Shown here: in pieces, positions 1 through 8,564 of the stretch
How positions within the stretch are numbered: position 1 is the first letter of the stretch
How the letters are laid out: every line of letters begins with the position of its first letter
IMG/VR virus record: IMGVR_UViG_3300020457_000004
Location: 1 to 64,000 of that record
DNA: 64,000 nucleotides
Strand: one strand, 5' to 3'
Source: a virus
Notes under the pieces: generated by a model
The model's input: the letters and a program-made list of their open reading frames with translations, nothing else
What the model was told of the DNA's origin: nothing
The model's database searches: none
Position numbers and translations under genes: made by a program

Positions 1-16
1 CAAATGTCAAGCAGAA

Positions 17-469
17 TTATGAGTTAAGTAAGAGTTGAAAAAACTCCATATTGCCTATTAAAAAGCCTAAAACAGCGGCACCACCCATCATCATCCATTG
101 TCTCTTTTCTAGTGACCTTATCCTATCGTCATGATGTTGAGCGTGTTCTCCCACTAATTCTCGTAATTCCATCACCGCATCCATGACTTTATCGCCATGG
201 GATTTTAGGTCTTTTGCAAGTTCTCTATTGGTTGTAGATATACGCGAATGTAATTGTTCGTACTTTTCCTCAAAAGTATCGTATGTTCTTTCTATGTCCA
301 CTTCTGTGGCTGATATTCTTTGTTCATGCACCGCTAAAACTTCTTTTATGGTAGTATTTAATTCTGTTATTTTCTCTATGGATGTGTCAAGTCTACCAAA
401 CAAACCTGTCATTTGTTTAATATCTGATTCCATAACTGCGATTTTTGTTTGTAGGTTAGCTTCTACCAT
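17..469 (-). CDS. Coiled-coil protein with C-terminal membrane anchor
   Basis: 150 residues. The first ~120 are charged and heptad-like, consistent with a long coiled coil. Residues ~127-147 are hydrophobic (MMMGGAAVLGFLIG...), a single C-terminal transmembrane segment. The start overlaps the end of the upstream 181-residue gene by 14 bases, so the two are probably cotranscribed. Not recognised as a named family. A tail-anchored coiled coil in a late phage operon could be virion-associated or membrane-associated at lysis; nothing in the sequence decides between these. Confidence 0.75.
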   Translation of the reverse strand: MVEANLQTKIAVMESDIKQMTGLFGRLDTSIEKITELNTTIKEVLAVHEQRISATEVDIERTYDTFEEKYEQLHSRISTTNRELAKDLKSHGDKVMDAVMELRELVGEHAQHHDDRIRSLEKRQWMMMGGAAVLGFLIGNMEFFQLLLNS

Positions 470-1001
470 TACTCTGCCTCTTCTTTTTTCTTCTCTGAAG
501 AGGCATCAGACTAGGGTTTCTGCCTGGCTCTCCTTGAGCTCCAGTCCCTATTCCAGCAATTGCGCCACCGCCCATTGGGCCTGCTACATTTGCAATCTCC
601 TCATCCAAAGCGAAATAGGTGAACGGTGTCCTACCCATCTCTAACATTTTTGATTCTTTGATTACATTCTCATCCTCTGAATACAAATCAATCAATGCCT
701 CAAATTCACCATCTTCCATGTCATCTACATTTTGGTTTTCTCGTAGAAGTGCAATAGCGGCAGCAAATGTAAGAAGTCTCCTAGCAGTTCTATCTGGTGA
801 CTTCAGTAACGCTCTTTTTATTTTAAAAGCAAGTCGGTCTAGTAGAGTATAAGCATCCATCTCAGTAGCACCAGATGGTTCTTTTAACTTATTACCGTCT
901 TTGTCAACAATTCCCATCTGATATGCTGGATGTTTCGTAATAGGTTGTGAGAACATCCTAAGTATCCGATATGCGATAAGACTGTCAACAATTCTAGACA
1001 T
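456..1001 (-). CDS. Conserved-type phage hypothetical protein (181 aa)
   Basis: 181 residues. The N-terminal half is helical and rich in Arg/Leu (SLIAYRILRMF, ALLKSPDRTARRLL). A Gly/Ala-rich segment (GPMGGGAIAGIGTG) follows, and the C terminus is strongly basic (RRKKKRQ). Its ATG lies next to the stop of the 125-residue gene upstream at 1001, so it sits in the same unit. The surrounding genes look structural, and a Gly-rich, basic-tailed protein would fit a virion component, but I do not recognise the family and assign no function. Confidence 0.75.
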   Translation of the reverse strand: MSRIVDSLIAYRILRMFSQPITKHPAYQMGIVDKDGNKLKEPSGATEMDAYTLLDRLAFKIKRALLKSPDRTARRLLTFAAAIALLRENQNVDDMEDGEFEALIDLYSEDENVIKESKMLEMGRTPFTYFALDEEIANVAGPMGGGAIAGIGTGAQGEPGRNPSLMPLQRRKKKRQSNGRS

Positions 1002-1378
1002 TAAATTTCCCTTAATATTTTTATTACTTTCATGTCAAGTTGGATATCATCCCCCCTAACACCACCAGTAACAATTTGTTCCATTGGCATCCTGTTTAGA
1101 AATACCAAAAATGTTTTTAGTATAGACCAATGTTCTTTGTCTATTTTATAAAACAACAAAGGCGTTGCAGCCTTGTCAAAAACATTATACAAAACTATAA
1201 GATGATTAAGGATAAGTCTATCGTTTAAGACTTCTGTTCTTTCATACCTACGAAAAAGTCTCTTTAAGTACTTGAACCGTTTTACATCCTCTTCAAAATC
1301 ATCCATTCCAGAACACTCTGGACTATTATAATTTCTCAATGCATATACTAAATAATTATCTTCATTCAATTCAATCAT
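1001..1378 (-). CDS. Conserved T4-like phage hypothetical (125 aa, DUF7207-like)
   Basis: 125 residues, acidic N terminus, predicted all-helical middle (FKYLKRLFRRYERTEVLNDRLILNHLIVLYNVF) and an FYKIDKEHW motif. From memory this resembles a small conserved protein of T4-like phages (DUF7207 type). That assignment is recall and not a search result. It abuts the next gene at 1001. No signal peptide or membrane segment. Function unknown. Confidence 0.75.
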   Translation of the reverse strand: MIELNEDNYLVYALRNYNSPECSGMDDFEEDVKRFKYLKRLFRRYERTEVLNDRLILNHLIVLYNVFDKAATPLLFYKIDKEHWSILKTFLVFLNRMPMEQIVTGGVRGDDIQLDMKVIKILREI

Positions 1379-1398
1379 TCATAAAATCTTTTTATTAT

Positions 1399-1845
1399 CT
1401 AATTGGCGACTGTGGCTGTCCCCCCTATCATCCACCACTTACTATTAGTATATAGTAGGGTTGCCGTATCGCCTGCATTATTGAATGTAATGGTATCATG
1501 ACCTAAGTCTGAATCGTCTAGTGTCAGAGTTACCGCACTAGAATTGCCATCCATAACAATAATTTTCAATTGACCCTCTGTACCAGCACCAATGGTTAAT
1601 GTACCACCTGTGCCTGGGTTTGTCAATCTAGTCACATTCGTTGCGACTGAGATTGCGCCTGGCCCTGTTACTGTATCCGCGTCTGCGATTGATACCTTAT
1701 CTGAAAAAGATACAGGTGTCGCCACATCAGCGAATAGATTTGCAGCTGTCACACCTTTACTAGTAGAACTTTGTACTAGATAAAAGGTATCTGCGGCTGC
1801 TACAGATGTAGCAGCCGTTAATTCTGAAAGTTTACTATCAGCCAT
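1399..1845 (-). CDS. Putative virion structural or fibre-like protein (148 aa)
   Basis: 148 residues, rich in Thr/Ala/Gly/Asp with almost no Lys/Arg and beta-strand-like stretches (GTLTIGAGTEGQLKIIV, SAVTLTLDDSDLG, DTATLLYTNSKWWMIGG). The composition and the MADSKLSELTAAT opening are typical of small head- or tail-decorating proteins of marine T4-like phages. Its ATG shares one base with the stop of the 16-codon cysteine-rich ORF (TAATG), implying translational coupling. No enzyme motif. Structural role is inferred from composition and neighbours. Confidence 0.7.
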   Translation of the reverse strand: MADSKLSELTAATSVAAADTFYLVQSSTSKGVTAANLFADVATPVSFSDKVSIADADTVTGPGAISVATNVTRLTNPGTGGTLTIGAGTEGQLKIIVMDGNSSAVTLTLDDSDLGHDTITFNNAGDTATLLYTNSKWWMIGGTATVAN

Positions 1846-1895
1846 TAGTTACACTCTGGGCATGTACATGTACAACACTTGCAACATTTACACAT
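1845..1895 (-). CDS. Tiny cysteine-rich peptide ORF (16 aa, 8 Cys)
   Basis: Reads MCKCCKCCTCTCPECN then TAA. It starts with ATG at 1895 and is preceded by the ribosome site AAGGAG seven bases upstream. The stop overlaps the ATG of the 148-residue gene by one base (TAATG), the same junction used by other real genes here. Eight of sixteen residues are Cys, in CxCC and CxC spacing like a metallothionein-type or zinc-binding peptide. It could alternatively be a leader peptide that couples translation of the next gene. Family unknown. Confidence 0.55.
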   Translation of the reverse strand: MCKCCKCCTCTCPECN

Positions 1896-1906
1896 GCTTT
1901 ATCTCC

Positions 1907-2497
1907 TTATGCAGTTGCGGTAATTGTTCCACCAGCGGTTGCTTGTGCAGCTGAGATTGCTCTCTCCGCATTTCCACCACCGATTGCGTCTACCATTGTA
2001 GAACCGTTGAGGTCAATCGATTGAGCTGCGAATGAAAGTACATCGTCTGCAACAATTGTTGAGCCACCAGCACCTATCGTAGCACTAAATGTAAGTTTTT
2101 CACCAGTAAACGGTAAACTTCCATCCATTGTTAATGTAACACTAGATGCTGAACCGCCACCTGCTTGGTTGTTCGCTACATACATTAGAGGTGAAGCACC
2201 AGCGACTGTGATTTCCTCATTATAGTGAACATTAATTTTAAGTGTTCCACCATCGGATACATCAAAAGCTGTGCTTTCCCAATCTACAGCATCAATAGTT
2301 GCTTGTCCTAGTGAAGTTGCAAGTGAACCAAGTGCAACTAAAACTTCTGGAGTGGCACTTGTATTGCCATTTCCTGTCATAGTTGACCCAGCTTTTACAA
2401 CCCAACCACTAGAGTTAGCAAAGACATCTTCTTTCTGGTCTGCTGTTAACCACTTTGGTTTTGATTCGTCTGAATCATTTGCTCCCCATCCACTCAT
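1907..2497 (-). CDS. Virion structural protein (196 aa)
   Basis: 196 residues opening with MSGWGANDSDESKPKWLT, an N terminus I associate with a small structural protein of T4-like cyanophages and relatives. The rest is Gly/Ser/Thr/Ala-rich beta sequence (GGTLKINVHYNEEITVAGASPLMYV, SSVTLTMDGSLPFTGEKL). The start has a good ribosome site (AGGAG). It is followed by the 16-codon Cys-rich ORF and the 148-residue beta-rich protein, forming a small structural block. Its exact place in the particle is unknown. Confidence 0.75.
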   Translation of the reverse strand: MSGWGANDSDESKPKWLTADQKEDVFANSSGWVVKAGSTMTGNGNTSATPEVLVALGSLATSLGQATIDAVDWESTAFDVSDGGTLKINVHYNEEITVAGASPLMYVANNQAGGGSASSVTLTMDGSLPFTGEKLTFSATIGAGGSTIVADDVLSFAAQSIDLNGSTMVDAIGGGNAERAISAAQATAGGTITATA

Positions 2498-2530
2498 TTT
2501 TTCTCTCCTATGTGTTTTTGGTTATTAAAA

Positions 2531-4660
2531 CTATTTTGCATGATTCATGAAGTCCTTATGACTTGCATGGGCCTGCGATTGCATTTTTTCTTTATCAGCG
2601 GGTTTGCTACTCATGTATTTATTCAAGAATTTAGCGGCGTGTGCTTTGGAAACTGTGTGATGTTTACCATCTTTGAATTGCACTTTTTTGCCTACTGATA
2701 TTGCCTTCCTCATTTGAGGTACGATATGTTCGATTTCTTTGGCGTTCTTCGCGTCTGATACTTTAGGTGCATCCTTCTTCAATGGTGCAAGACCTCTCTT
2801 GTCATCCGCTTTGAAGTCCCTAGCAGCATCTCTAAATGCTTTGTTCTCATTTACTGCATCGTGAGCGCCATCTACTTTGTTAAAGAATTTCTTCTTCTCT
2901 TCTGGTGACATATTAGCAAGAGATTTACCTGTCTTCTTCAACATAGAATTAAACTTTTCTTTGTAAGACATCTCAATAATTTCATTGAAATCTTCTACAC
3001 CATCAAACAAGTCCAACCACTCCTCTTTCATGTTCTCTTCGTTTGCTTTTCTTAATGCTTTAGAAGCAACAGGATGGTCGGATAAACCTTTCTTGATTTT
3101 CTCCATTGCCTTAGCAGCACCTGTCATGTTACCACCTTTGTATCTCTTATCAAACGCGATACCTTTAGCCTGTCTAAGTTCCTTGTCGGTGTAGTTGTTT
3201 TTAAGAACTGATTGATATCCCTCTGCCATTTCGATATCCATTGCATCTAACTCTGGTAGTCCTTCTAGTTCTTCCTTGAGTTTTGCGTTGGCTTTGGTAA
3301 CCGCCTTGTCCATTTGTTTACTTATGGACTTGAGGGTTTTCTTACCCTTAGCATCCGCGTGTGCCTGATAGATGTCAAGAGTATTCTTAGCGACACCCTC
3401 TTTCATGAGTTCATCATGGTTCTTTTTAGCATATGCGTTTGCTTCTTTTTCAGTTTCAAAAGTTGCGACTTTTTTACCTTTCATGTTATACACACAAAAC
3501 TTGTTATCGCCTTCTTTTTTAACATGACTAGTAGGATTCATATTGTGTTCTTTGTCGGGATTATACCCATCACCCTTTTCTGCTTTCATCATGCCATACG
3601 CTTCTTTCATGCCTGGGTCAGTTTCTTTTTCTTCTCTGCCCTTCTTATCAGAAAGTCTTTTAGCTTTTTTCTCTGCCTTTAGTCTTTCCTCTTCGGACTG
3701 CCTAGTAGCCATGTCTTTGAATTTTCCTTCAGCCATGGCTTTTGCTTGAGCGAAAGGATTTTTTGTCCAATCAATATCCATTTTTTGTTCCCCTTGATTA
3801 ACTTCATCCGTCATGAAACCTTTCATAGGCCCTTTCTGGATGGTGTTCTTTTTGATTATATTTGATAACTTGTCGCGTTTCTCTGCACTCTTTTTCTTTG
3901 CTCTTTCTTTAGCAGCAGCCGCGTCTTTGTTTGAAATTCTAAATCCGCCAGTATTGTGTGATGCTTTATCACTTGACATTGCACCGTACTCGTCTAGTTG
4001 TTCTTCTTCTTGCACACCTTTAGGTCTTAATTTATTCTTTGCCTTCATTTTTTGTTTTATTTTGGCGGTGTCTTCTGGAGATTTTTCTGGGGGTCTGTTA
4101 AATTCATTACCATTATCGGAATCCAGAATTTTTTTAGACATGATTGAACCATACTCGTCCAATTGCTCTTCGCTCATGAGGTCATCGTGATTCTTTTTAG
4201 CATACTCATTTGCTTCTTTTTCTGTCTCAAAAGTAGCAACTTTCTTACCTTTAGTATTGTATACGCAGAACTTGTTGTCACCTTCTTTCTTGACATGACT
4301 AGTAGGATCCATATTATGTTTATTATCAGAATCAGAATCGTTACCCTTTTCTTCTTCTTCTGTTTGATATCTTTTCTGTTGTACAGAAGTTCTTGCTCTA
4401 TTGAACACAGTATCGTCACCCAATACGATGAACATCATACCGTTCAATAGTGTATTGACCGCGTTTCTTTCATTCGGCGCAGGCACTTTACCTTGGTTGA
4501 ATTTATCTAAACCGCGTTTTAAAATGGGTAATTGTGATGCAGGCATTAGTCCCTGTCTCACTAACATATCAAGGCGTCTTGACATATCTGCTTCTAATAA
4601 GGGAAAGCTTTCTCCTTGTGTAAGAACTTCCCTAATTACTCTATCTAGTCTGCTGGACAT
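2531..4660 (-). CDS. Large Lys/Glu-rich virion-associated protein with internal duplication
   Basis: 709 residues, very rich in Lys, Glu, Asp and Ala, largely helical or disordered. A ~47-residue module containing TSHVKKEGDNKFCVYN, GKKVATFETEKEANEYAKKNH occurs twice (residues ~115-161 and ~372-418), and EEQLDEYG also recurs near residues 165 and 220. The N-terminal ~75 residues (MSSRLDRVIREVLTQG...) are ordered-looking and may be the conserved head of the family. It has its own late-type promoter (4695-4702) about 35 bases upstream. Probably an internal or core structural protein. Function not assigned. Confidence 0.75.
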   Translation of the reverse strand: MSSRLDRVIREVLTQGESFPLLEADMSRRLDMLVRQGLMPASQLPILKRGLDKFNQGKVPAPNERNAVNTLLNGMMFIVLGDDTVFNRARTSVQQKRYQTEEEEKGNDSDSDNKHNMDPTSHVKKEGDNKFCVYNTKGKKVATFETEKEANEYAKKNHDDLMSEEQLDEYGSIMSKKILDSDNGNEFNRPPEKSPEDTAKIKQKMKAKNKLRPKGVQEEEQLDEYGAMSSDKASHNTGGFRISNKDAAAAKERAKKKSAEKRDKLSNIIKKNTIQKGPMKGFMTDEVNQGEQKMDIDWTKNPFAQAKAMAEGKFKDMATRQSEEERLKAEKKAKRLSDKKGREEKETDPGMKEAYGMMKAEKGDGYNPDKEHNMNPTSHVKKEGDNKFCVYNMKGKKVATFETEKEANAYAKKNHDELMKEGVAKNTLDIYQAHADAKGKKTLKSISKQMDKAVTKANAKLKEELEGLPELDAMDIEMAEGYQSVLKNNYTDKELRQAKGIAFDKRYKGGNMTGAAKAMEKIKKGLSDHPVASKALRKANEENMKEEWLDLFDGVEDFNEIIEMSYKEKFNSMLKKTGKSLANMSPEEKKKFFNKVDGAHDAVNENKAFRDAARDFKADDKRGLAPLKKDAPKVSDAKNAKEIEHIVPQMRKAISVGKKVQFKDGKHHTVSKAHAAKFLNKYMSSKPADKEKMQSQAHASHKDFMNHAK

Positions 4661-4694
4661 TTGGTATCTCCAATATAAATTTGTTTATTGGTAT

Positions 4695-4702
4695 TATTTA
4701 TA
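4695..4702 (-). promoter_or_regulatory. T4-type late promoter octamer
   Basis: TATAAATA on the minus strand, about 35 bases upstream of the 709-residue gene start. Matches the T4 late -10 element recognised by gp55. Confidence 0.7.
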
Positions 4703-4745
4703 AAGTTCAAGTGCTAGGGTTCTTAATAATCACAAGAACATAATG

Positions 4746-4955
4746 TTAAACTAAGTAATCTATGGTGTGTGAGTTAGTAACTGTTTGTTTATTACCATTA
4801 ACATCATAAATTGTTGTGTTGTAAATATCTTGTTTTACTTGAACTTGTCCATTTTCACCAGACAACACCTTAGTCACAACTTGCCTATCTGTCCAAGAGT
4901 GCATAGTAGTCGATGTTGGAGCAATTGGTGTTATGTGTATATTTGTTCCGTCCAT
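4746..4955 (-). CDS. Small hypothetical protein (69 aa)
   Basis: 69 residues, Thr-rich and beta-like (QVQVKQDIYNTTIYDVNGNKQTV). The ATG overlaps the stop of the upstream 77-residue gene by one base (TAATG), which supports translation. No membrane segment or known motif. Last gene before an 85-base gap that holds the late promoter of the next gene and an imperfect GTTCTT...AAGAAC inverted repeat. Function unknown. Confidence 0.65.
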   Translation of the reverse strand: MDGTNIHITPIAPTSTTMHSWTDRQVVTKVLSGENGQVQVKQDIYNTTIYDVNGNKQTVTNSHTIDYLV

Positions 4956-5188
4956 TAGTAAATCTTTTTAATTTGGTAGTCAAAGGGTTCAGTAGTTCTT
5001 ATTTCAATCTGATTGTTATCTATATCTATACCTCTAAAATGGGTTTGTTTTTTGGTTTGTATTTTTTTCATAAAAAATACCTTTTTGCTTCTTACTTTCT
5101 CATCAGCAAATGGATTCAGTTTTTCTTTATTAAACCAAATAGTAACTTCGTATTCCTCTAACCAGAGTCTTTTCAACCACTCTATCAT
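4955..5188 (-). CDS. Small hypothetical protein (77 aa)
   Basis: 77 residues, basic and aromatic (MIEWLKRLWLEEYEVTIWF). Alternating hydrophobic residues suggest a small beta sheet, and KVFFMKKIQTKKQTHFRG gives a basic surface. One base separates it from the DUF5872-like gene upstream, and its stop overlaps the next ATG. Not recognised. Size and position fit the short conserved late hypotheticals of T4-like phages. Confidence 0.65.
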   Translation of the reverse strand: MIEWLKRLWLEEYEVTIWFNKEKLNPFADEKVRSKKVFFMKKIQTKKQTHFRGIDIDNNQIEIRTTEPFDYQIKKIY

Positions 5189-5189
5189 A

Positions 5190-5666
5190 TCAGTCCTCTA
5201 CTTTTGAACCAGCCCTCCATTGCTTACAACTCCAGTATCTTGCTTTCCAGCGCGGGCCTGGATTGTCGCAATTGTGCCTTGCTCGAAATGACTTCCTTCT
5301 CTCTGGGTCATCTCGTTTAATCTCCATGTTAGGGTCACCAAAGGATACTTTTACAACATTTCCTTTGTCGTTCTTAACATGCACAAAAAATTTCTTACTA
5401 CCGCCTCTCTGGACTTTACCTAATTTGACTTTTTTCTTTTCACCCTCTTCTGTAATGATAGTGATTTCTTCGCCAGTCTCTTCAGATAAAGATTCAGATA
5501 CAGTCTTCCATCCACCACCAGCAGCTTTATACTTCTTAGCAGCCCACCCATTAGCATATGCTGATGGATAGACATCGAACTTCGCCTTTGCCTGTGATTT
5601 AAATTTAGACCATAACTTTGGATTGGTCGGTACATTTTTTTCTATTAGTTGTTTGAATGTAATCAT
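5190..5666 (-). CDS. DUF5872-like conserved phage protein
   Basis: 158 residues. Residues ~17-50 contain LWSKFKSQAKAKFDVYPSAYANGWAAKKYK, a signature I recognise from DUF5872 proteins of phages and giant viruses. A beta-rich middle (EEITIITEEGEKKKVKLGK) follows. The C terminus has a second conserved-looking block, FGDPNMEIKRDDPERRKSFRARHNC, ending KARYWSCKQW. The C-terminal block with paired Cys may bind metal. The start overlaps the end of the 761-residue gene by four bases. Biochemical role unknown. Confidence 0.75.
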   Translation of the reverse strand: MITFKQLIEKNVPTNPKLWSKFKSQAKAKFDVYPSAYANGWAAKKYKAAGGGWKTVSESLSEETGEEITIITEEGEKKKVKLGKVQRGGSKKFFVHVKNDKGNVVKVSFGDPNMEIKRDDPERRKSFRARHNCDNPGPRWKARYWSCKQWRAGSKVED

Positions 5667-7948
5667 TTCGTTTTCTTCGCCGCCTTTGGTTTGCTTGCTA
5701 ATTTTGGTTTAGCAAATGTTTTTTTACTTGCCTTAAACTTTTTACCCTTCTGTTTTGAAGCAGAAGCCAATGCTTTCTTTGGATTATACTTCTTCGCCTT
5801 CTGGGATTTCTGTCTTGAACCAGATTTTAATCTCTTCATTTCGTTCTTACGAACAATAGGTATCATCCTCTGAGCAATCCTAGATACTAATCCAGAAAAT
5901 CTCATGACCATACCTTCGATACGAGCTTTTTCAGCGGGTGGTAAAGAACCTATGTCTCTCCCTCTCGCAATTCTAGCTTTCAACATATTCCTCGCACCAC
6001 GAGTAGCACGCCTCTTCAACCTAGTTGGGTCAGCTGCCCTTCTCGCGGCTCTCATACGAGCAACTTTAAGTTTTTGTCTATTTCTCCTAGCAGCGAATCG
6101 TCTTTTCATTCTACCTTGAATGGATAGAACCTCTGTTATTTGTACTTCATCGTGCCAATCGTTGTCTTGGTCTATTTCTTCAAAATCTTCCATTTCATCT
6201 TCGTCATACATCCCAAGAGCTACCATATCTTCAAATGAGAGTTCATCAACTTCTCTCTCAAGTTCTTCTATTTCTTGTTCTTGAAATATTGCAGACCAAT
6301 CGTTATCAAGGGTAATAATTCCCTCAAAATCCATATCTTGTTCTTCTTTTACTGCCTTGTAGTGGTTATTGTTTCCATTAGACCTATTCTTTTTAGTGGT
6401 CTTACCAGGCTCGCCAGGCGTCAACGCTTTCATATATGCAGTTGCCTCTGGAGTGCCCCATTCATATTTGTATTCCTCATCCACATCGGTTTTAACCATA
6501 ATTGGTTTTCCACCCTTACCTTTCCTGTCTGCAACTGGGTCTTTTCTGCGTTTCCTTCTGGCAGATGTTGCTCTGTCATCTTTGGACATACTATGAGCTT
6601 TTGAACGAGGCATACACTTTGGTTTACCTTCGCCAGGCTCTCTTGCACAATCTCCTTTGATTTCACCATCTGTACCCACGCGAACCCAATCACCTTTTGG
6701 GCCTTTACCAAACCACTTGCGTAAATCTTCCATTGCCATTTGAGCTCTTTCTTCATTAGATAGTTTTGGGAATCCTTGTGGGGCAGTAGATTTTCCGTAT
6801 ACTGGTTTACCACCCTTAGTACCCAATTTTACTTTTGTGGTTTTAGACTTAGTTCTGTTGAAAGAGTTTGATTTGGAATCCCTGTCAAAAACTCCTTCAG
6901 TAGAAAGTTTAGCGGCAATCGCCATCTCTCTGCGTTTCTTTTTAGATTTACCTTTAAACTGAGGTGCATCACTCTTGTAAAAATCTTTGATGACATCACC
7001 CATATCCATCTTCTTGATATCTTCGGTTGGGCCATATCCCTTTGGTGTTACATCTCTGATAGTGGTCTTGATTTTTGGTTGTTTCTTATCTGGACTCCAC
7101 TTACCATCTTTCCATGTACCCTTGATTACATTTCCTTTCTTATCGAAATGTCTTTTTAAATGCGGTGGTAATTCTTCTTTGATTCTTTGTTTTAGTTCTT
7201 TTTTACCATATGTGATACAAGGGTCTTGTCCACACCCACAATTCTTTTTTTCTTCTTTAATGTTGCGTTGTTGTTTCTGGTCTTTAATCCATGCTTTCGC
7301 CCGTCTGTCTTGTGGTGGTCTCCTTGACCAAGACATAAGACTTCTATATACAGACATCGCACCGCTTTTAAAGTCTGCGCCATCTGAGTTATCTACAATA
7401 AACATATTTTGTTTGAAGAGGTTTGAAAATCTACCTATATTTTTTTGTACTGACTGCCACATTGGAGTAATTGCAGCTGGGCCCAATGTTCTAGTTCTTG
7501 CTTGGTCTCTAGCAACAGCAGTATCTAGGTCTGTATTAACCATTATCATGGCAGTCTCATAACCCAGTTTTTCCAAATCTTTTTTCTGTTTTGATATCTT
7601 GTCGTACTCTCTACCAGTACCGTCAATAACTAATCCAAGTCTTCCGTTTAGATAACTGTCTTGTCTTTTCTGTGTTAAAAACTTAGCGCGGTCTCTGAGA
7701 GATTGACCTTTTGTTGAGAATATATCCGCTGCTTTCATAGATAAACCAGCGTTTTTTAATGCGAGTTCAAATTGTGTGTCAGAGTTGACTACTTTGAAAC
7801 CTAGTGAATTTAGACCTGTTTGACCAACCATAAAAGACTTACCAGACCCAGGCCCGCCGGCAAGGAAAACTGCTTTGAAGATAGCAGGGTCATTAACTCC
7901 CTCTTCAAGCTCGGGTATGTCTACAAAGGCTGCAAAGGTCTTTTCCAT
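5663..7948 (-). CDS. P-loop kinase (zeta-toxin-like) fused to basic phage modules
   Basis: 761 residues in at least three parts. Residues ~25-210 are a P-loop kinase: Walker A GGPGSGKS at 31-38, VNSD near 54-57, VIDGTG at 107-112 and an ARTR arginine segment, a layout like zeta-toxin or polynucleotide-kinase-type enzymes. A NCGCGQDPC cluster lies at ~236-244. Residues ~390-500 carry a WFGKGPKGDWVRVGTDG...CMPRSKA block that I recall as DUF6321-like. An acidic stretch is followed by ~150 very basic residues (RMKRRFAARRNRQ) suited to binding DNA or the virion interior. Substrate unknown. Confidence 0.75.
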   Translation of the reverse strand: MEKTFAAFVDIPELEEGVNDPAIFKAVFLAGGPGSGKSFMVGQTGLNSLGFKVVNSDTQFELALKNAGLSMKAADIFSTKGQSLRDRAKFLTQKRQDSYLNGRLGLVIDGTGREYDKISKQKKDLEKLGYETAMIMVNTDLDTAVARDQARTRTLGPAAITPMWQSVQKNIGRFSNLFKQNMFIVDNSDGADFKSGAMSVYRSLMSWSRRPPQDRRAKAWIKDQKQQRNIKEEKKNCGCGQDPCITYGKKELKQRIKEELPPHLKRHFDKKGNVIKGTWKDGKWSPDKKQPKIKTTIRDVTPKGYGPTEDIKKMDMGDVIKDFYKSDAPQFKGKSKKKRREMAIAAKLSTEGVFDRDSKSNSFNRTKSKTTKVKLGTKGGKPVYGKSTAPQGFPKLSNEERAQMAMEDLRKWFGKGPKGDWVRVGTDGEIKGDCAREPGEGKPKCMPRSKAHSMSKDDRATSARRKRRKDPVADRKGKGGKPIMVKTDVDEEYKYEWGTPEATAYMKALTPGEPGKTTKKNRSNGNNNHYKAVKEEQDMDFEGIITLDNDWSAIFQEQEIEELEREVDELSFEDMVALGMYDEDEMEDFEEIDQDNDWHDEVQITEVLSIQGRMKRRFAARRNRQKLKVARMRAARRAADPTRLKRRATRGARNMLKARIARGRDIGSLPPAEKARIEGMVMRFSGLVSRIAQRMIPIVRKNEMKRLKSGSRQKSQKAKKYNPKKALASASKQKGKKFKASKKTFAKPKLASKPKAAKKTK

Positions 7949-7956
7949 AGTAACAC

Positions 7957-7964
7957 TATTTATA
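7957..7964 (-). promoter_or_regulatory. T4-type late promoter octamer
   Basis: TATAAATA nine bases upstream of the 761-residue gene's ATG, overlapping the end of the 74-residue gene. The distance would give a very short leader. Confidence 0.55.
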
Positions 7965-8184
7965 ATATTTTGATTAGTGTCGAAAGGTGCGTTACTATCA
8001 TTTCAGCAAATACTTTAAGTTTTTCTTCCTTAATATCTGCTTTTATTGCCTCTACATCTGTAAAATCTTCAACGAGTTCTTTATACTCATCTGGGGACAA
8101 CATTCCTTCATCTACTAAATGATTTAACTCTTTTAACTTTTGTTCATAGTGTTCTAAGAGTTTCCCCTGTGTTAGTTCTGACAT
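7960..8184 (-). CDS. Small helical hypothetical protein (74 aa)
   Basis: 74 residues, acidic, with two predicted helices (KLLEHYEQKLKELNHLVDEGMLSPDEYKELVEDF). The LVDEGMLSPDEY phrase resembles short SHOCT-like segments (GxIT/SxEEF), but the match is loose. ATG overlaps the lipoprotein gene's stop by one base. No membrane segment. Function unknown. Confidence 0.65.
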   Translation of the reverse strand: MSELTQGKLLEHYEQKLKELNHLVDEGMLSPDEYKELVEDFTDVEAIKADIKEEKLKVFAEMIVTHLSTLIKIL

Positions 8185-8564
8185 TATTTTCTCCTACTAC
8201 CACTCAATTCAAGAGCGCGGTCTGTTACTTCATTTATATTTCGCCATTTCAAATTGCAGTAAGCATCGGATGGCGATTCCCTTTCATGCAATTCACCAAC
8301 CAAGTCATAGATTTGGTGGTAAATTTCAGCATTATTTCCATTTAATGTATGTTCCGCGTATTTAGATAGAAATGCAGACTTCTCATGCGCCTCGTGAATG
8401 TCTTCTTTTGAACAATCAGTAGATTCTGATATCAAATTTAAACGAACCAATTCACTAAACTCTGTACTGTCAAATTTATCTGGTAATCCACCAGTTATAG
8501 CACTACATCCCATAACAAATAATACCATAATAGATGGTAACCACATATACATAAAATTCCTCAT
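8184..8564 (-). CDS. Putative lipoprotein (126 aa)
   Basis: 126 residues. N-terminal signal MRNFMYMWLPSIMVLFVMGC ends in a plausible lipobox (VMGC, Cys20), so the mature protein would be lipid-anchored in the Gram-negative envelope. The mature part is acidic and helical with two further Cys. It lies directly downstream of the T4-type lysozyme gene (overlapping it by one base). It may act in lysis or superinfection exclusion, but this is inference from location only. Confidence 0.7.
   Translation of the reverse strand: MRNFMYMWLPSIMVLFVMGCSAITGGLPDKFDSTEFSELVRLNLISESTDCSKEDIHEAHEKSAFLSKYAEHTLNGNNAEIYHQIYDLVGELHERESPSDAYCNLKWRNINEVTDRALELSGSRRK

Noticed and set aside
183-644. Plus-strand ORF of 153 codons
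   Set aside because: Antisense to two well-supported minus-strand genes, Ser/Cys-rich composition typical of shadow frames, no ribosome site.
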